Source of the DNA: Flavobacteriales bacterium | GTDB taxonomy: Bacteria > Bacteroidota > Bacteroidia > Flavobacteriales_F > PHOS-HE28 | Length of the DNA stretch: 64,000 bases | NCBI GenBank assembly: GCA_016715895.1 | Contig: JADJXH010000003.1 | Coordinates: 496,001-560,000 of the forward strand | Reading direction: 5' to 3' | In this document: piece after piece, positions 1-8,686 of the stretch | Position numbering within the stretch: position 1 is the first letter of the stretch | Layout: each line of letters begins with the position of its first letter | The notes under the pieces: generated by a model | Seen by the model: the letters and a program-made list of their open reading frames with translations, nothing else | What the model was told of the DNA's origin: nothing | Database searches by the model: none | Program-made: the position numbers and the translations under genes

Positions 1-1818
1 AAGGCCAGGGAGATCAGCCGCAGCGTCATCGTGGAGCGCTACATCACCGGGTTGGACCACAGGCTCCTGGTGATCGACCACCAGTTCGTGGCCGCGGCCA
101 AACGGACCCCGGCCTGTGTCATCGGCGATGGAGCACGCAGCATCCGTCAGCTCGTGGAGGCGGTGAACGCCGATCCCCGGCGCGGCTACGGGCACGAGAA
201 GGTCCTCACGCGGATCGACATCGACGACCACACCGAGAAGCTCCTGGCCCGGCGCGACATGACGCCGGACAGCGTGCCTCCCAAGGACGAGGTGGTGTAC
301 CTGAAGGCCACGGCCAACCTCAGCACGGGCGGCACCGCCACGGACGTCACCGAGATCGTCCACCCGTACAACGTGTTCATGGCCGAACGCATCAGCCGCA
401 TCATTGACCTTGACATCTGCGGCATCGACATCATGACCGACGACATCACCCGGCCGCTCACCGAGACCGGCGGCGCGGTGCTGGAGGTCAACGCCGCACC
501 CGGCTTCCGCATGCACCTGGAGCCCACCGAGGGCATCGGCCGCAACGTGGCCGAACCCGTGGTGGACATGCTCTTCCCACCGGGTGCGCCCAGCCGCATC
601 CCCATCATCAGCATCACCGGCACCAACGGAAAGACGACGACCACGCGCCTCACCGCGCACATCATGCGCAGCGTGGGCCACAAGGTGGGCATGACCTGCA
701 CGGACGGCGTGTACATCATGAACCGTCTGCTGATGACCGGCGACTGCACCGGTCCGGTGAGCGCGCAGTTCGTGCTCAAGGACCCCCTGGTGGACATGGC
801 GGTGCTGGAGACGGCGCGCGGGGGCATCCTCCGGGCGGGCCTCGGTTTCGAGCACTGCGATGTCGGCATCGTCACCAACGTGGCGGCGGACCACCTGGGG
901 CTGAAGGACATCAATACCATCGACGACCTGGCGCAGGTGAAGAGCGTGGTGCCCCGCAGCGTACGTCGCGAGGGTTACGCGATCCTCAACGCCGACGACG
1001 AGCGGGTGATGGCCATGCGAAAGGCCTGTGACTGCCGGATCGCCCTGTTCAGCCTGGACGAGAACAACCGCCTGATCCGGCAGCACTGCAAGCTGGGTGG
1101 TCTGGCCGCCATCTACGAGAACGGCTTCATCACCATCAGCAAGGGCGAATGGAAGCTGCGGATCGAAAAGGCCGTGAACGTACCGCTCACCTATGGCGGG
1201 CGTGCGGTCTTCAACATCCAGAACATCCTGCCGGCCGTGCTGGCGGCTTATGTGCGCGGCGTGAAGATCGAGGAGCTGCGGCAGGCCCTGGCCACCTTCG
1301 TGCCCAGCCCGGCGCAGACCCCCGGACGCCTCAACCTGTTCCAGTTCAAGAATTTCCAGGTGGTGGTGGACTACGCGCACAACCCGCACGGCTTCGAGGC
1401 GCTGGGACGCTTCCTCAGCAAGGTGGCCGATACCCCCAAGATCGGCGTCATCGCCGGCGTGGGCGATCGCCGCGACGAGGACACCGTGAACCTCGGCCGC
1501 CTCAGCGCCCGCATGTTCGACGAGATCATCATCCGGCAGGACCGCAACCTGCGCGGCAAGAGCGACGATGAGATCATCGCCCTGCTGGTGAAGGGCATCC
1601 ACGAGGTGGATCCCGCCAAGAAGTTCACCATCCTCAAAAAGGAGGAGGAGGCCATCCGGCACGCCATCGGCACCGCGCCCAAAGGCGCCTTCGTGGTGCT
1701 CTGCAGCGACGTGGTGCCCGACGCCCTGCAGCTGGTGCTGAAGCTCAAAGAGCAGGACGACCAGGTGCCCTTCAGCAAGGATGACATCCCCAACCGGAAC
1801 AAGGAGCTGGTGGGATGA
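1..1818 (+). CDS. cphA: Cyanophycin synthetase, C-terminal part (5' end outside window)
   Basis: The reading frame is open from base 1, so the start lies upstream; the GTG at 31 is only an internal valine codon. About 605 residues are visible, against roughly 870-900 for the family, so about a third is missing. The visible part holds the end of an ATP-grasp domain (VERYITGLDHR, then EVNAAPGFRMH) and a Mur-ligase-like ATPase half with the P-loop GTNGKTTTTR near base 619 and the C-terminal Mur ligase domain (VVDYAHNPHGFEAL). In this family the two ATP sites alternately add Asp and Arg to make the storage polymer multi-L-arginyl-poly-L-aspartate. In Bacteroidota such homologues may make a related polymer. 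Function is inferred from domain order; the cyanophycinase partner is not in the window. Confidence 0.9.
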   Translation, partial: KAREISRSVIVERYITGLDHRLLVIDHQFVAAAKRTPACVIGDGARSIRQLVEAVNADPRRGYGHEKVLTRIDIDDHTEKLLARRDMTPDSVPPKDEVVYLKATANLSTGGTATDVTEIVHPYNVFMAERISRIIDLDICGIDIMTDDITRPLTETGGAVLEVNAAPGFRMHLEPTEGIGRNVAEPVVDMLFPPGAPSRIPIISITGTNGKTTTTRLTAHIMRSVGHKVGMTCTDGVYIMNRLLMTGDCTGPVSAQFVLKDPLVDMAVLETARGGILRAGLGFEHCDVGIVTNVAADHLGLKDINTIDDLAQVKSVVPRSVRREGYAILNADDERVMAMRKACDCRIALFSLDENNRLIRQHCKLGGLAAIYENGFITISKGEWKLRIEKAVNVPLTYGGRAVFNIQNILPAVLAAYVRGVKIEELRQALATFVPSPAQTPGRLNLFQFKNFQVVVDYAHNPHGFEALGRFLSKVADTPKIGVIAGVGDRRDEDTVNLGRLSARMFDEIIIRQDRNLRGKSDDEIIALLVKGIHEVDPAKKFTILKKEEEAIRHAIGTAPKGAFVVLCSDVVPDALQLVLKLKEQDDQVPFSKDDIPNRNKELVG

Positions 1819-1870
1819 GGTGTGCATGATGGTGACGGGTCCCACGTCCGCGACATCGCGTGGAGCATCG

Positions 1871-3385
1871 ATGAACGGCACGGGTCGTGTGCGCGTCCTC
1901 ACCTGGGCCGTACTCCTGATCTACGGCGTGCTGCTGTTCCTGACCCTGGCACGCCATGAACTGTGGGGCGACGAGATCCATAGCTGGAACATCGCCCGGT
2001 CCAGCCAGGGCTTGATGGACCTGCTGCGGAACAGCCGCTACGAAGGGCATCCGCCGCTCTGGTATGTGGTGCTGTACACCCTCACGCGCATCACGCACGA
2101 CCCTGCGTCCATGAAGGTGGCCCAGGCGCTGTTCGCGATGGCCATGGTGTGCCTGGTGCTGTTCGCCTCGCCCTTCCCGCTCGCGATCCGTGCCTTGATC
2201 CCCTTCGGCTACTACTTCACCTTCGAGTACGGAGCACTGAGCCGCAACTACGCCATGGCCGTTGCGCTCGCCCTTCTCACCACCTGGGTGGTCACACGGA
2301 GGCCCCGCCACCTCCAGCTCTGGTTCCATGCGCTCGTGCTGCTGCTCTCCAGCACCCACCTGCTCGGCCTGCTGCTGGCCCTGTCCTTCTGTGCGGTCCA
2401 CGCCTGGCGTGAACGGGTGCGGCACGGAAGCACGCCCCGTGCGCTGCTGCAGCTGGCCATCGGTGCGCTGATCTGCCTGCCGGCGGCCCTGCGGATCGCC
2501 CCGCCCGGGGACAGCGAGCTCAACCTGCAGTTCTGGATGGACCACTGGACCGAGCACCAATGGGACATCATGGCCCAAGCTCCGCTGAAGGCGTTCATCC
2601 CCATCCCGGACGGCGGTCAGTTCCACTTCTGGAACACGAACGCCCTGCTGGAGCGCATTCCGAAGGACGGGACCGGACGCCTGATGGTGCGGTGGAGCGC
2701 CGTGGCCCTCTTGGCGTTGCTTGGGGTCCTGCTGCGCAACGTGCCGGCCGCTGCCGCGTTCTTCACGTGCAACGCCCTGCTCACGGCCGCGGTGGCGTTC
2801 ATCTTTCCGTTGACGAGCGCACGCTATGTGGGCTTCCTCTTCGTGGCTTTCCTCATCGCGGCCTGGTTGCACCAGCACGAGCGGCCGATCCCCCGGGGAG
2901 CCCGGATCGTCCTGGTCCTGATCCTCGTGGTGCAGGTGGCGGCGAGCATGATCCCGATCCGTCGCGACCTGGCCGAGCCGTTCTCCAACTCGTCCAAGGT
3001 GCGTGAGCTGTTCGCACAGGTACCGCCCGACGCGCTGACCGTGACGGACTATTGGTGCCTGAACAACCTCTCGGCCTTCCTGGACCGTCCCTTTTACTGC
3101 CTGGAGCATCGCAAGGAGCTCACCTACCTGCGGTGGGACCAGGAGCTCGCCCGGGCGATCCAACAGCCGAACTTCTATTCGAGCGGTCTGCGCGACCTCT
3201 GGGATCGTCGTTCGCTCCAGGAGGTGTACATGATCTCGGTGAACGAGCCCGGGCGCCTGCTGTCGGTGGACGGAGAACTATCGGCCACCTTCGAGGTGAC
3301 CCTTCTCGATCGCTGGGAAGGCGCCATCGAGCCACGCAGCAACGTGTACCTGTATCGCATCACGCGACGGCCTTCGGATCCCTAG
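1871..3385 (+). CDS. Polytopic membrane glycosyltransferase, GT39/PMT-like
   Basis: A 504-residue integral membrane protein with about ten hydrophobic segments. The segment after the first helix reads GDEIHSWNIARSSQ, then EGHPPLWYVVLYTL. This matches the first extracytoplasmic loop of GT39/ArnT-like enzymes, where an acidic pair next to the first helix is catalytic and the HPPL motif is conserved. Such enzymes move a sugar from a polyprenyl-phosphate carrier to protein or lipid on the outer face of the membrane. The ATG at 1871 is chosen because it gives a short basic N-terminus before the first helix; in-frame ATGs at 1826 and 1829 are possible. It lies 52 bp after the cyanophycin synthetase gene and may be co-transcribed. 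The acceptor substrate is unknown. Confidence 0.65.
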   Translation: MNGTGRVRVLTWAVLLIYGVLLFLTLARHELWGDEIHSWNIARSSQGLMDLLRNSRYEGHPPLWYVVLYTLTRITHDPASMKVAQALFAMAMVCLVLFASPFPLAIRALIPFGYYFTFEYGALSRNYAMAVALALLTTWVVTRRPRHLQLWFHALVLLLSSTHLLGLLLALSFCAVHAWRERVRHGSTPRALLQLAIGALICLPAALRIAPPGDSELNLQFWMDHWTEHQWDIMAQAPLKAFIPIPDGGQFHFWNTNALLERIPKDGTGRLMVRWSAVALLALLGVLLRNVPAAAAFFTCNALLTAAVAFIFPLTSARYVGFLFVAFLIAAWLHQHERPIPRGARIVLVLILVVQVAASMIPIRRDLAEPFSNSSKVRELFAQVPPDALTVTDYWCLNNLSAFLDRPFYCLEHRKELTYLRWDQELARAIQQPNFYSSGLRDLWDRRSLQEVYMISVNEPGRLLSVDGELSATFEVTLLDRWEGAIEPRSNVYLYRITRRPSDP

Positions 3386-3471
3386 GACTATTCCACAAGT
3401 CGCATGCAATGGAAGGCCTACTTGTAGCCTGTTGCCGCGCAGAACGCGCAAGTCCGGGCGGCATCGATTAA

Positions 3472-4173
3472 TCAGGTAATCTTTCGGCAATACTTCAATG
3501 CCCCAGGACACCGTATCAGCATGGGGTGCTTCGGAGCGCAAAGCCAATTGAATCGATACTCCTCCTCATCTTGAAACTGTAAGGGTTTTGTGAAGAGCAT
3601 ATCAAAGTCGGTCCTGCCAATGATGTCGATATAGCTGAAGAGCTGCTCGTTGGAGGGCGCCGAAAGGGTCAAGTCTAACAGATGCGGATGATTCTCAAGC
3701 AGAAAGATCTTCTCGTAACCGTCCTGATATGTGACAACCCCTTCACGCCCGAACCGGAACGCGACAAGCGCTTTGGCTATCTCGAACCCGAATCCAGTCG
3801 TGTTCGTGACCTCAAAGCAGCCATCCACGCCAAAGTGACTCATCATTCGATCTAGATTTGATGAGGTGCTCATGCAGAGCATCCGTTGATCAAACGCTCG
3901 TGCGCCTAATCGATATGATAGCCGTCTATCTCGACTTACAATGACATAATCACCAGTGCCTTCAACATGATCACGACGAACGGCATCCTCGATGATGCGG
4001 TTGCTCTCATAGGAGCTGAGCTTGAGTTCACCGGTTCGAAAGAAGTGATCAACGTACTGCTGATGCATGTACCGGAAGACCGAACCAGGTTGAGTGATGG
4101 GTCTACCTTGAATCGACCCACGGATCCGCCATAGCGTTTGAAAGTCTCTCAATGTCAACGCACCTAGGGTCAT
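3472..4173 (-). CDS. Hypothetical protein in an AT-rich single-gene island
   Basis: A 233-residue soluble protein that I cannot assign. Residues 32-75 (FRYMHQQYVDHFFRTGELKL, followed by an acidic/basic stretch ending in EGTGDY) vaguely recall DUF2971-like or defence-associated proteins that open with a short 'location, threshold, EG' segment; this is a weak impression. No signal peptide, membrane helix or clear catalytic motif is visible. The gene and its flanks (about 3390-4200) are clearly more AT-rich than the neighbours, which suggests recent acquisition. A perfect Bacteroidota -7 box TAGGTTTG (4178-4185) sits 4 nt upstream of the ATG, so it is probably expressed in this host, possibly as a leaderless mRNA. 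Confidence 0.6.
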   Translation of the reverse strand: MTLGALTLRDFQTLWRIRGSIQGRPITQPGSVFRYMHQQYVDHFFRTGELKLSSYESNRIIEDAVRRDHVEGTGDYVIVSRDRRLSYRLGARAFDQRMLCMSTSSNLDRMMSHFGVDGCFEVTNTTGFGFEIAKALVAFRFGREGVVTYQDGYEKIFLLENHPHLLDLTLSAPSNEQLFSYIDIIGRTDFDMLFTKPLQFQDEEEYRFNWLCAPKHPMLIRCPGALKYCRKIT

Positions 4174-4177
4174 CCCG

Positions 4178-4185
4178 CAAACCTA
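4178..4185 (-). promoter_or_regulatory. -7 promoter box TAGGTTTG for the orphan gene
   Basis: A perfect match to the Bacteroidota -7 consensus TAnnTTTG, 4 nt before the ATG at 4173. No clear -33 TTTG is present. Confidence 0.55.
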
Positions 4186-4285
4186 GGCCCACGCAAGATT
4201 TCCCACCACAAGCCGCCCCCGCTGCTCATGGACCAGCCGGGTCGAACTTGCCCCACGGTTCGTGCCGTGCCCCGATCTTCGCCTC

Positions 4286-5023
4286 ATGCCTCGTGTCCTT
4301 GCATCCATCCTCCTCTTGCTCGCCATGAACCTTACCGCTCAGGACCTGAGACCCGTCGCCTATGCGGATGGCCCGCAGAAGCTCAATGGCCTGGTGACGG
4401 ACGACCGCGGTACGAAGCGCCCCGGCGTGCTCATCCTGCCCGCATGGATGGGCATCGACGATGAGGCCCGGACGGCAGCGCGGGAGCTGGCCGGGGAGGG
4501 CTACATCGCCTTCATCGCCGACATCTACGGGGAGGGGCATATCCCCACGGACTTCACCAGCGCCCGTCAGGCGGCCACGCACTACAAGACCGACTTCGCC
4601 GCCTACCAGCGCAGGATCGCGCTGGCCTTGGAGGAGCTGAAGAAGACCGGGGCCGACCCGGACCGCATCGCCGTGATCGGCTATTGCTTCGGGGGCACCG
4701 GAGCGCTGGAGGCCGCGCGGGCCCTGCTGCCGGTGAAGGGCGTGGTGAGCATCCACGGCGGCCTCGGCAAGGGTGATCGTCCCAACGGTCCCATCAACAC
4801 CAGTGTGCTCATCCAGCACCCGGAGGCGGACCCCACCGTGAGCGCGGCCGACCTGGCCGGCATCACCGCCGAGCTCAACGCTGCGAAGGCGGACTGGCAG
4901 CTGATCAGCTATGCGCACTGCGGCCACACCTTCACCAACCCGGCCGGCAAGGAGTACAACAAGCGCATGGCCGACAGGGCGTGGCAGCACCTGCTGGTGT
5001 TCCTGAGGGATGTGCTCGGCTGA
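4286..5023 (+). CDS. Secreted dienelactone hydrolase family protein
   Basis: A 245-residue alpha/beta hydrolase with a cleavable signal peptide (MPRVLASILLLLAMNLTAQ). It carries the dienelactone-hydrolase nucleophile motif GYCFGG with Cys134, a downstream acidic segment around HPEADPTV, and the catalytic histidine in AHCGHTFTNP. Family members hydrolyse lactone or ester bonds; an exported version suggests a periplasmic esterase of unknown substrate. The upstream in-frame ATG at 4262 is less likely because the signal peptide begins naturally at 4286 and a GATCTTCG box lies 4 nt before that ATG. It stands alone, converging on the GlsB-like gene 8 bp downstream. Confidence 0.85.
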   Translation: MPRVLASILLLLAMNLTAQDLRPVAYADGPQKLNGLVTDDRGTKRPGVLILPAWMGIDDEARTAARELAGEGYIAFIADIYGEGHIPTDFTSARQAATHYKTDFAAYQRRIALALEELKKTGADPDRIAVIGYCFGGTGALEAARALLPVKGVVSIHGGLGKGDRPNGPINTSVLIQHPEADPTVSAADLAGITAELNAAKADWQLISYAHCGHTFTNPAGKEYNKRMADRAWQHLLVFLRDVLG

Positions 5024-5031
5024 GCGCCGAG

Positions 5032-5271
5032 CTACTTCCGCAGCGCCCTGGCCAGCGCGATCAGCAGCACGGCGCCGACGGTGGCGCAGATGATGCGGCC
5101 GATGAGGTTGGTGGCGTCCAACCCGAGAGCACCGAACACCAGGTCGCCGACGAAGCCGCCCACGAGCCCGAGCACGATGTTCACGACGAGTCCGTAGCCA
5201 CCGCCCTTCATCAGCTGTCCGGCGAGCCATCCGGCCACGCCGCCCACGATCAAGCTCCAGAGGATACCCAT
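5032..5271 (-). CDS. GlsB/YeaQ/YmgE family stress-response membrane protein
   Basis: A 79-residue, very hydrophobic protein with three predicted membrane segments rich in Gly and Val, beginning MGILWSLIVGGVAGWLAG. This is the pattern and length of the transglycosylase-associated (GlsB/YeaQ/YmgE) family, small inner-membrane proteins often induced by stress; the biochemical role is unknown. A TACCTTCA box lies 4 nt before the ATG, consistent with its own promoter. It converges with the dienelactone hydrolase gene and has only 30 bp between its start and the next gene on the same strand. Confidence 0.85.
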   Translation of the reverse strand: MGILWSLIVGGVAGWLAGQLMKGGGYGLVVNIVLGLVGGFVGDLVFGALGLDATNLIGRIICATVGAVLLIALARALRK

Positions 5272-5301
5272 GGGGTGAAGGTAAGCGGGGTGGGCGCTCC
5301 G

Positions 5302-7434
5302 TTATCGACGGACCACGCGATGGCTGGATCGTGAACCATCGAGGGCGTCCACCACGATGACATAACACCCCACCTGCAGGCCGCCGAGATCCAGGGTCCG
5401 GACATTCCGTTGGACCATGAGCGTGCGTCCCGCGAGATCGTGGACCGACACGGAACGTACACGCTCCCCGAGATCGACAGGTCCGTCGGTGGGGTTGGGG
5501 TGGATGAGCGGATCGGAGTGGAGCTGGTACGGGTCATTGGCCGCCGGGACCGAGGTGTTCACCAGACGCCAGGCATCGTTCGAGGCGATGCCGGCCATCA
5601 GCCAAAGGGCATCGTTGAAGACACAGATCGAACCGGCATGCCTGGGAAGGAAGGGGCTGTTCTTCAATTCCCGCCAGGTGATCCCATCCGGGGAGTACCA
5701 GGTCTCGGCGTTGTCGGTCTGACGGGCCACACCGGCGACGACCCAGATGTGATCATCGAACCAGGCCACGTGGTGCCAGTACCGGGGCGACCAGGGCGCT
5801 GACGCGAGCACCAGCTCCCAATCCGCGCCGTTCGTGGTCTTCCACACATCATTGTAGCAACGTCGGTCCCAAAGCCTACCGCCACCGAGGAGCCAGCAGG
5901 TCCCATCCTCGTCCACGCAGCTGTTCAACATCATGCCACGCCCCGGCCACGGGGCGTCCGGCAGCTGCTGCCAATCGATCCCATCGGTGCTGGCCCATAC
6001 TTCATTGAGGTTGCCCGGAACGTAGGCTTCCTGCTGGCCGCCGAAGTGGATCATCGTGTCGCCGATGGAGGCCACCTGGTGCATCGTTCTCGAAGGGTTC
6101 ATGCCCGGGATGCTATCGGTCACCTGGGACCATGTGGCGCCATCGACCGACCGCCACACATCCTGGAGCCATCCGCTCTGTGGGTCCGCGCCGATCACCC
6201 ATAGCGCGCTATCGTGCACCAGCCAGCCACTGACATGCCGGCCCGGCCAGGGTGCATCGGGATGCTGTGTCCAGTTCAGTCCGTCCATGGTGCTCCACAC
6301 CTCCGAATGGGTGTGGTGCGGCGGATGATGGGGCGGGTCCCATCCGCCCAAAGCCCACATCTGCCCGGCATGGGCCAACAGTCCGACCCCGTCGCGTGGT
6401 GTGAAGGGGAGCGCGGGGCTCACGGGATCCCAACGGTACGAGCTCACCACGAAACCGCCGCTATAGGCCACCCGAGAGGTATCGGACCGGTCGCGAATGC
6501 GCAGCTCGACCGTGGTCCCGACCGGCATGGTCATGGGCAGGGGATAGGGTGTCCAGGCCGTCAGGCCCGGATGGCCGATCGGGGTCCATGCCCCCGCACC
6601 GTTCAGGCGGAGGTCCAGGTCGATCGAATCGCCGACCGCAACGGGATCCCAGCGCCAGTTCACCCACGCGGTATCGCCCCACACATAGGCATCCGTGGAC
6701 TCCGGCGCAATGAACCGCAAGGGGACCCTGTCGTGATACAGCTGTTGGATCTCGGAGTGGTCCAATGCCCGGTCATAGATCACAAGGTCGTCAACGTCGC
6801 CATTCAGCCCGTACGGACCACCACCGACCACCAGGTCGAGATCGCCTCCCAAGGCACCGGAGGCCAGGGTCTCCGCATAGAGGTCTCCATCGTGCCAGAT
6901 CCGCAGTGTATCCGACGATCGTTGGAGAACGTGATGATGCCAGCGACCATCGGTGAACCGGCCCGACACGCCTTCCGCAAGTACGTTCTGGCCCGAGCCG
7001 CTGCCGTTCCAATGGATGAACGTCCCATAGTGCAGCTCCAACACGGGCTGGGAGGGGGCGTTCGTGTTCAGCGCACAGTGCAGGTTGGTGGTGGTATCCG
7101 CAGGAGTTGACCGCCGACAGAACAGGCTTTGTTGCTCGGGTGAGGCGGAGCGATACCAGATCGAAAAGGTGAACGCCTGAGCGGCCGGGACAAGGCCAGC
7201 CATGGCCACATGGATCGAATCCGTGACCCCTTCGAGGTGGAGCGAAGCACCGACCACCCCGTTCCGGTCCGGTGCATGCAGGGTGCTGCTGGAGACCACG
7301 GCAAGCCCCAGCGGGCCGATGTCCACCACGCTACCGTTGAAGGTAAGATGGCAGACCCGCCCGGACGCAGGCACCTGACCCAGGAGGGAAGGCGGGATCG
7401 CGATGCCCAAGGTGATGACGAGCAGCCACCTCAT
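5302..7434 (-). CDS. Secreted LamG / kelch-like beta-propeller protein with T9SS sorting domain
   Basis: A 710-residue exported protein. A signal peptide (first ~20 residues, ending near LLGQ) is followed by a LamG/concanavalin-type jellyroll (about 25-220, VCHLTFNGSVVDIG to VIYDRAL). A short beta-sandwich linker comes next, then a series of kelch/sialidase-like blades (about 330-620) that repeat variants of 'W.S.DG..W...PDAPWPGR'. The C-terminus (about 630-710) has HPNPTDGPVDLGE and SVHDLAGRTL, the hallmark of a type A T9SS sorting domain. It is expected to be secreted across the outer membrane and anchored or released; ligand unknown. The in-frame TTG two codons upstream is rejected in favour of the ATG at 7434, which follows the box TAGATTTG (7438-7445) by 3 nt. 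Confidence 0.85.
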   Translation of the reverse strand: MRWLLVITLGIAIPPSLLGQVPASGRVCHLTFNGSVVDIGPLGLAVVSSSTLHAPDRNGVVGASLHLEGVTDSIHVAMAGLVPAAQAFTFSIWYRSASPEQQSLFCRRSTPADTTTNLHCALNTNAPSQPVLELHYGTFIHWNGSGSGQNVLAEGVSGRFTDGRWHHHVLQRSSDTLRIWHDGDLYAETLASGALGGDLDLVVGGGPYGLNGDVDDLVIYDRALDHSEIQQLYHDRVPLRFIAPESTDAYVWGDTAWVNWRWDPVAVGDSIDLDLRLNGAGAWTPIGHPGLTAWTPYPLPMTMPVGTTVELRIRDRSDTSRVAYSGGFVVSSYRWDPVSPALPFTPRDGVGLLAHAGQMWALGGWDPPHHPPHHTHSEVWSTMDGLNWTQHPDAPWPGRHVSGWLVHDSALWVIGADPQSGWLQDVWRSVDGATWSQVTDSIPGMNPSRTMHQVASIGDTMIHFGGQQEAYVPGNLNEVWASTDGIDWQQLPDAPWPGRGMMLNSCVDEDGTCWLLGGGRLWDRRCYNDVWKTTNGADWELVLASAPWSPRYWHHVAWFDDHIWVVAGVARQTDNAETWYSPDGITWRELKNSPFLPRHAGSICVFNDALWLMAGIASNDAWRLVNTSVPAANDPYQLHSDPLIHPNPTDGPVDLGERVRSVSVHDLAGRTLMVQRNVRTLDLGGLQVGCYVIVVDALDGSRSSHRVVRR

Positions 7435-7437
7435 GTT

Positions 7438-7445
7438 CAAATCTA
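7438..7445 (-). promoter_or_regulatory. -7 promoter box TAGATTTG for the LamG/kelch gene
   Basis: A perfect TAnnTTTG only 3 nt before the ATG at 7434. Transcription would start at or next to the start codon. Confidence 0.55.
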
Positions 7446-7463
7446 ATCGTCGCCTTCAACGAC

Positions 7464-7487
7464 AAAGGCCCCGTCGCCGGGGCCTTT
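7464..7487 (-). terminator. Terminator hairpin after rplS
   Basis: A perfect 10-bp stem (AAAGGCCCCG / CGGGGCCTTT) with a TCGC loop, 20 nt past the rplS stop. On the minus strand the stem ends in TTT followed by GTCGTT. Confidence 0.75.
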
Positions 7488-7507
7488 CGGAGTTCACGGA
7501 CAAGGCC

Positions 7508-7876
7508 TCACTTGGCCGGCGCGGCCACGACCTGGCGCTTCTCGGTGATGCGCGCGCTCTTGCCACGACGCTCACGGAGGTAGAAGATGCGGGCACGCCG
7601 CACGTCACCGCGCTTGTTCACATCGATCTGATCGATGAAGGGGGAGGCGACGGGGAAGATGCGCTCCACGCCCACGTTGCCGCTCATTTTCCGCACGGTG
7701 AAGGTGGCGGTGCTGCCGGTGCCCTTGCGCTGGATCACCACGCCCTGGAACTGCTGGATGCGCTCCTTGTTGCCTTCCACGATCTTGTAGTGCACGGTGA
7801 CGGTGTCACCGGCCTTGAACTCGGGCATGGCCTTCAGGGGCGCCCATTCCTTTTCGAGTTGCTTCAGCTTATCCAT
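7508..7876 (-). CDS. rplS: 50S ribosomal protein L19
   Basis: A 122-residue basic protein with the standard L19 core: FKAGDTVTVHYKIVEGNKER, then QQFQGVVIQRKG, FTVRKMSGNVGVERIFPVAS and RRGDVRRARIFYLRERRGK-like segments. L19 sits at the 30S-50S interface. Length is normal (about 115-125). It is the last gene of a minus-strand run that includes trmD 77 bp upstream, and is followed by a strong hairpin terminator. The usual rpsP-rimM genes found in this operon in many bacteria are not adjacent here. Confidence 0.97.
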   Translation of the reverse strand: MDKLKQLEKEWAPLKAMPEFKAGDTVTVHYKIVEGNKERIQQFQGVVIQRKGTGSTATFTVRKMSGNVGVERIFPVASPFIDQIDVNKRGDVRRARIFYLRERRGKSARITEKRQVVAAPAK

Positions 7877-7953
7877 GACGCTCAGGCACTTGTGCGGGTC
7901 GGTCCCGCGTTCGGGGCCGCAATATTACGGAACTTTCACGATGCCAGGGCGAT

Positions 7954-8673
7954 TCATCCCTCCCCGAAGGTGGCGGCCTCACCGGGACCGCCCTCCAGCA
8001 GGTCGGGCCGCCGCTCCCGGGTGCGTTCCACGGCTTGTTGATGGCGCCATCCGGCGATCCGGGCCTCGTGCCCGCTCAACAGCACGTCGGGCACCTTCCA
8101 GCCTGCGAACTCGGCGGGCCGGGTATAGACCGGTGGCGCCACCAGCCCGTCCTGGAAGCTGTCGCTGAGCGCCGAGGTCTCGTCGTTGAGCACACCGGGC
8201 ACAAGGCGGATCAGGGCATCGCTGAGCACGGCGGCCGCCAGTTCACCACCACTGAGCACGTAGTTGCCGATGCTCACTTCCAGGTCCACCAGGTGCTCGC
8301 GCACCCGCTCATCCACGCCCTTGTAATGGCCGCAGAGCAGGATCAGGTTCCGGTGCACGCTGAGGCGGTTGGCCATCGGCTGGTCCAGCAGGTCCCCGTC
8401 GGGGCTCAAGTAGATCACCGCATCGTAGGCCCGTTCGCTCTTCAGGTGGGTGATGGCGCGATGGATGGGCTCCACCTGAAGGACCATGCCGGCCCCTCCG
8501 CCGAACACATAGTCATCGATCCGCCGGTGCTTGTCCGTGCTCCATTGGCGCAGGTCGTGCACCACCACTTCCACAAGGCCCTTCTGTTGGGCGCGCTGCA
8601 GGATGCTCTCGGCGAACCAGCTGTCCAGCAGGCGTGGCACGGCTGAAAGGATGTCGATGCGGAGGCGGACCAT
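7954..8673 (-). CDS. trmD: tRNA (guanine-N1-)-methyltransferase
   Basis: A 239-residue SPOUT methyltransferase that makes m1G37 in tRNAs with G36, preventing +1 frameshifts. It shows the typical N-terminus (MVRLRIDILSAVPRLLDSWF), the motif YVFGGGAGMVLQ, and the knotted SAM site LLCGHYKGVDERV and IGNYVLSGGELAA. The ATG at 8673 gives a normal family length; longer in-frame extensions run into the upstream gene. It starts 13 nt after the stop of the outer-membrane-like protein gene and precedes rplS, so it appears to belong to a four-to-five gene operon. Confidence 0.97.
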   Translation of the reverse strand: MVRLRIDILSAVPRLLDSWFAESILQRAQQKGLVEVVVHDLRQWSTDKHRRIDDYVFGGGAGMVLQVEPIHRAITHLKSERAYDAVIYLSPDGDLLDQPMANRLSVHRNLILLCGHYKGVDERVREHLVDLEVSIGNYVLSGGELAAAVLSDALIRLVPGVLNDETSALSDSFQDGLVAPPVYTRPAEFAGWKVPDVLLSGHEARIAGWRHQQAVERTRERRPDLLEGGPGEAATFGEG

Positions 8674-8686
8674 GGGGCGAAGTTCC

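Noticed and set aside
1772..3163. 463-codon minus-strand frame
   Set aside because: It is antisense to the GT39-like membrane protein and composed of Gln/Arg/Gly/His-rich shadow sequence.
3472..4173. Assigning the AT-rich orphan to a defence system
   Set aside because: Only a weak resemblance to DUF2971-like N-termini is visible, and there are no neighbouring defence genes.
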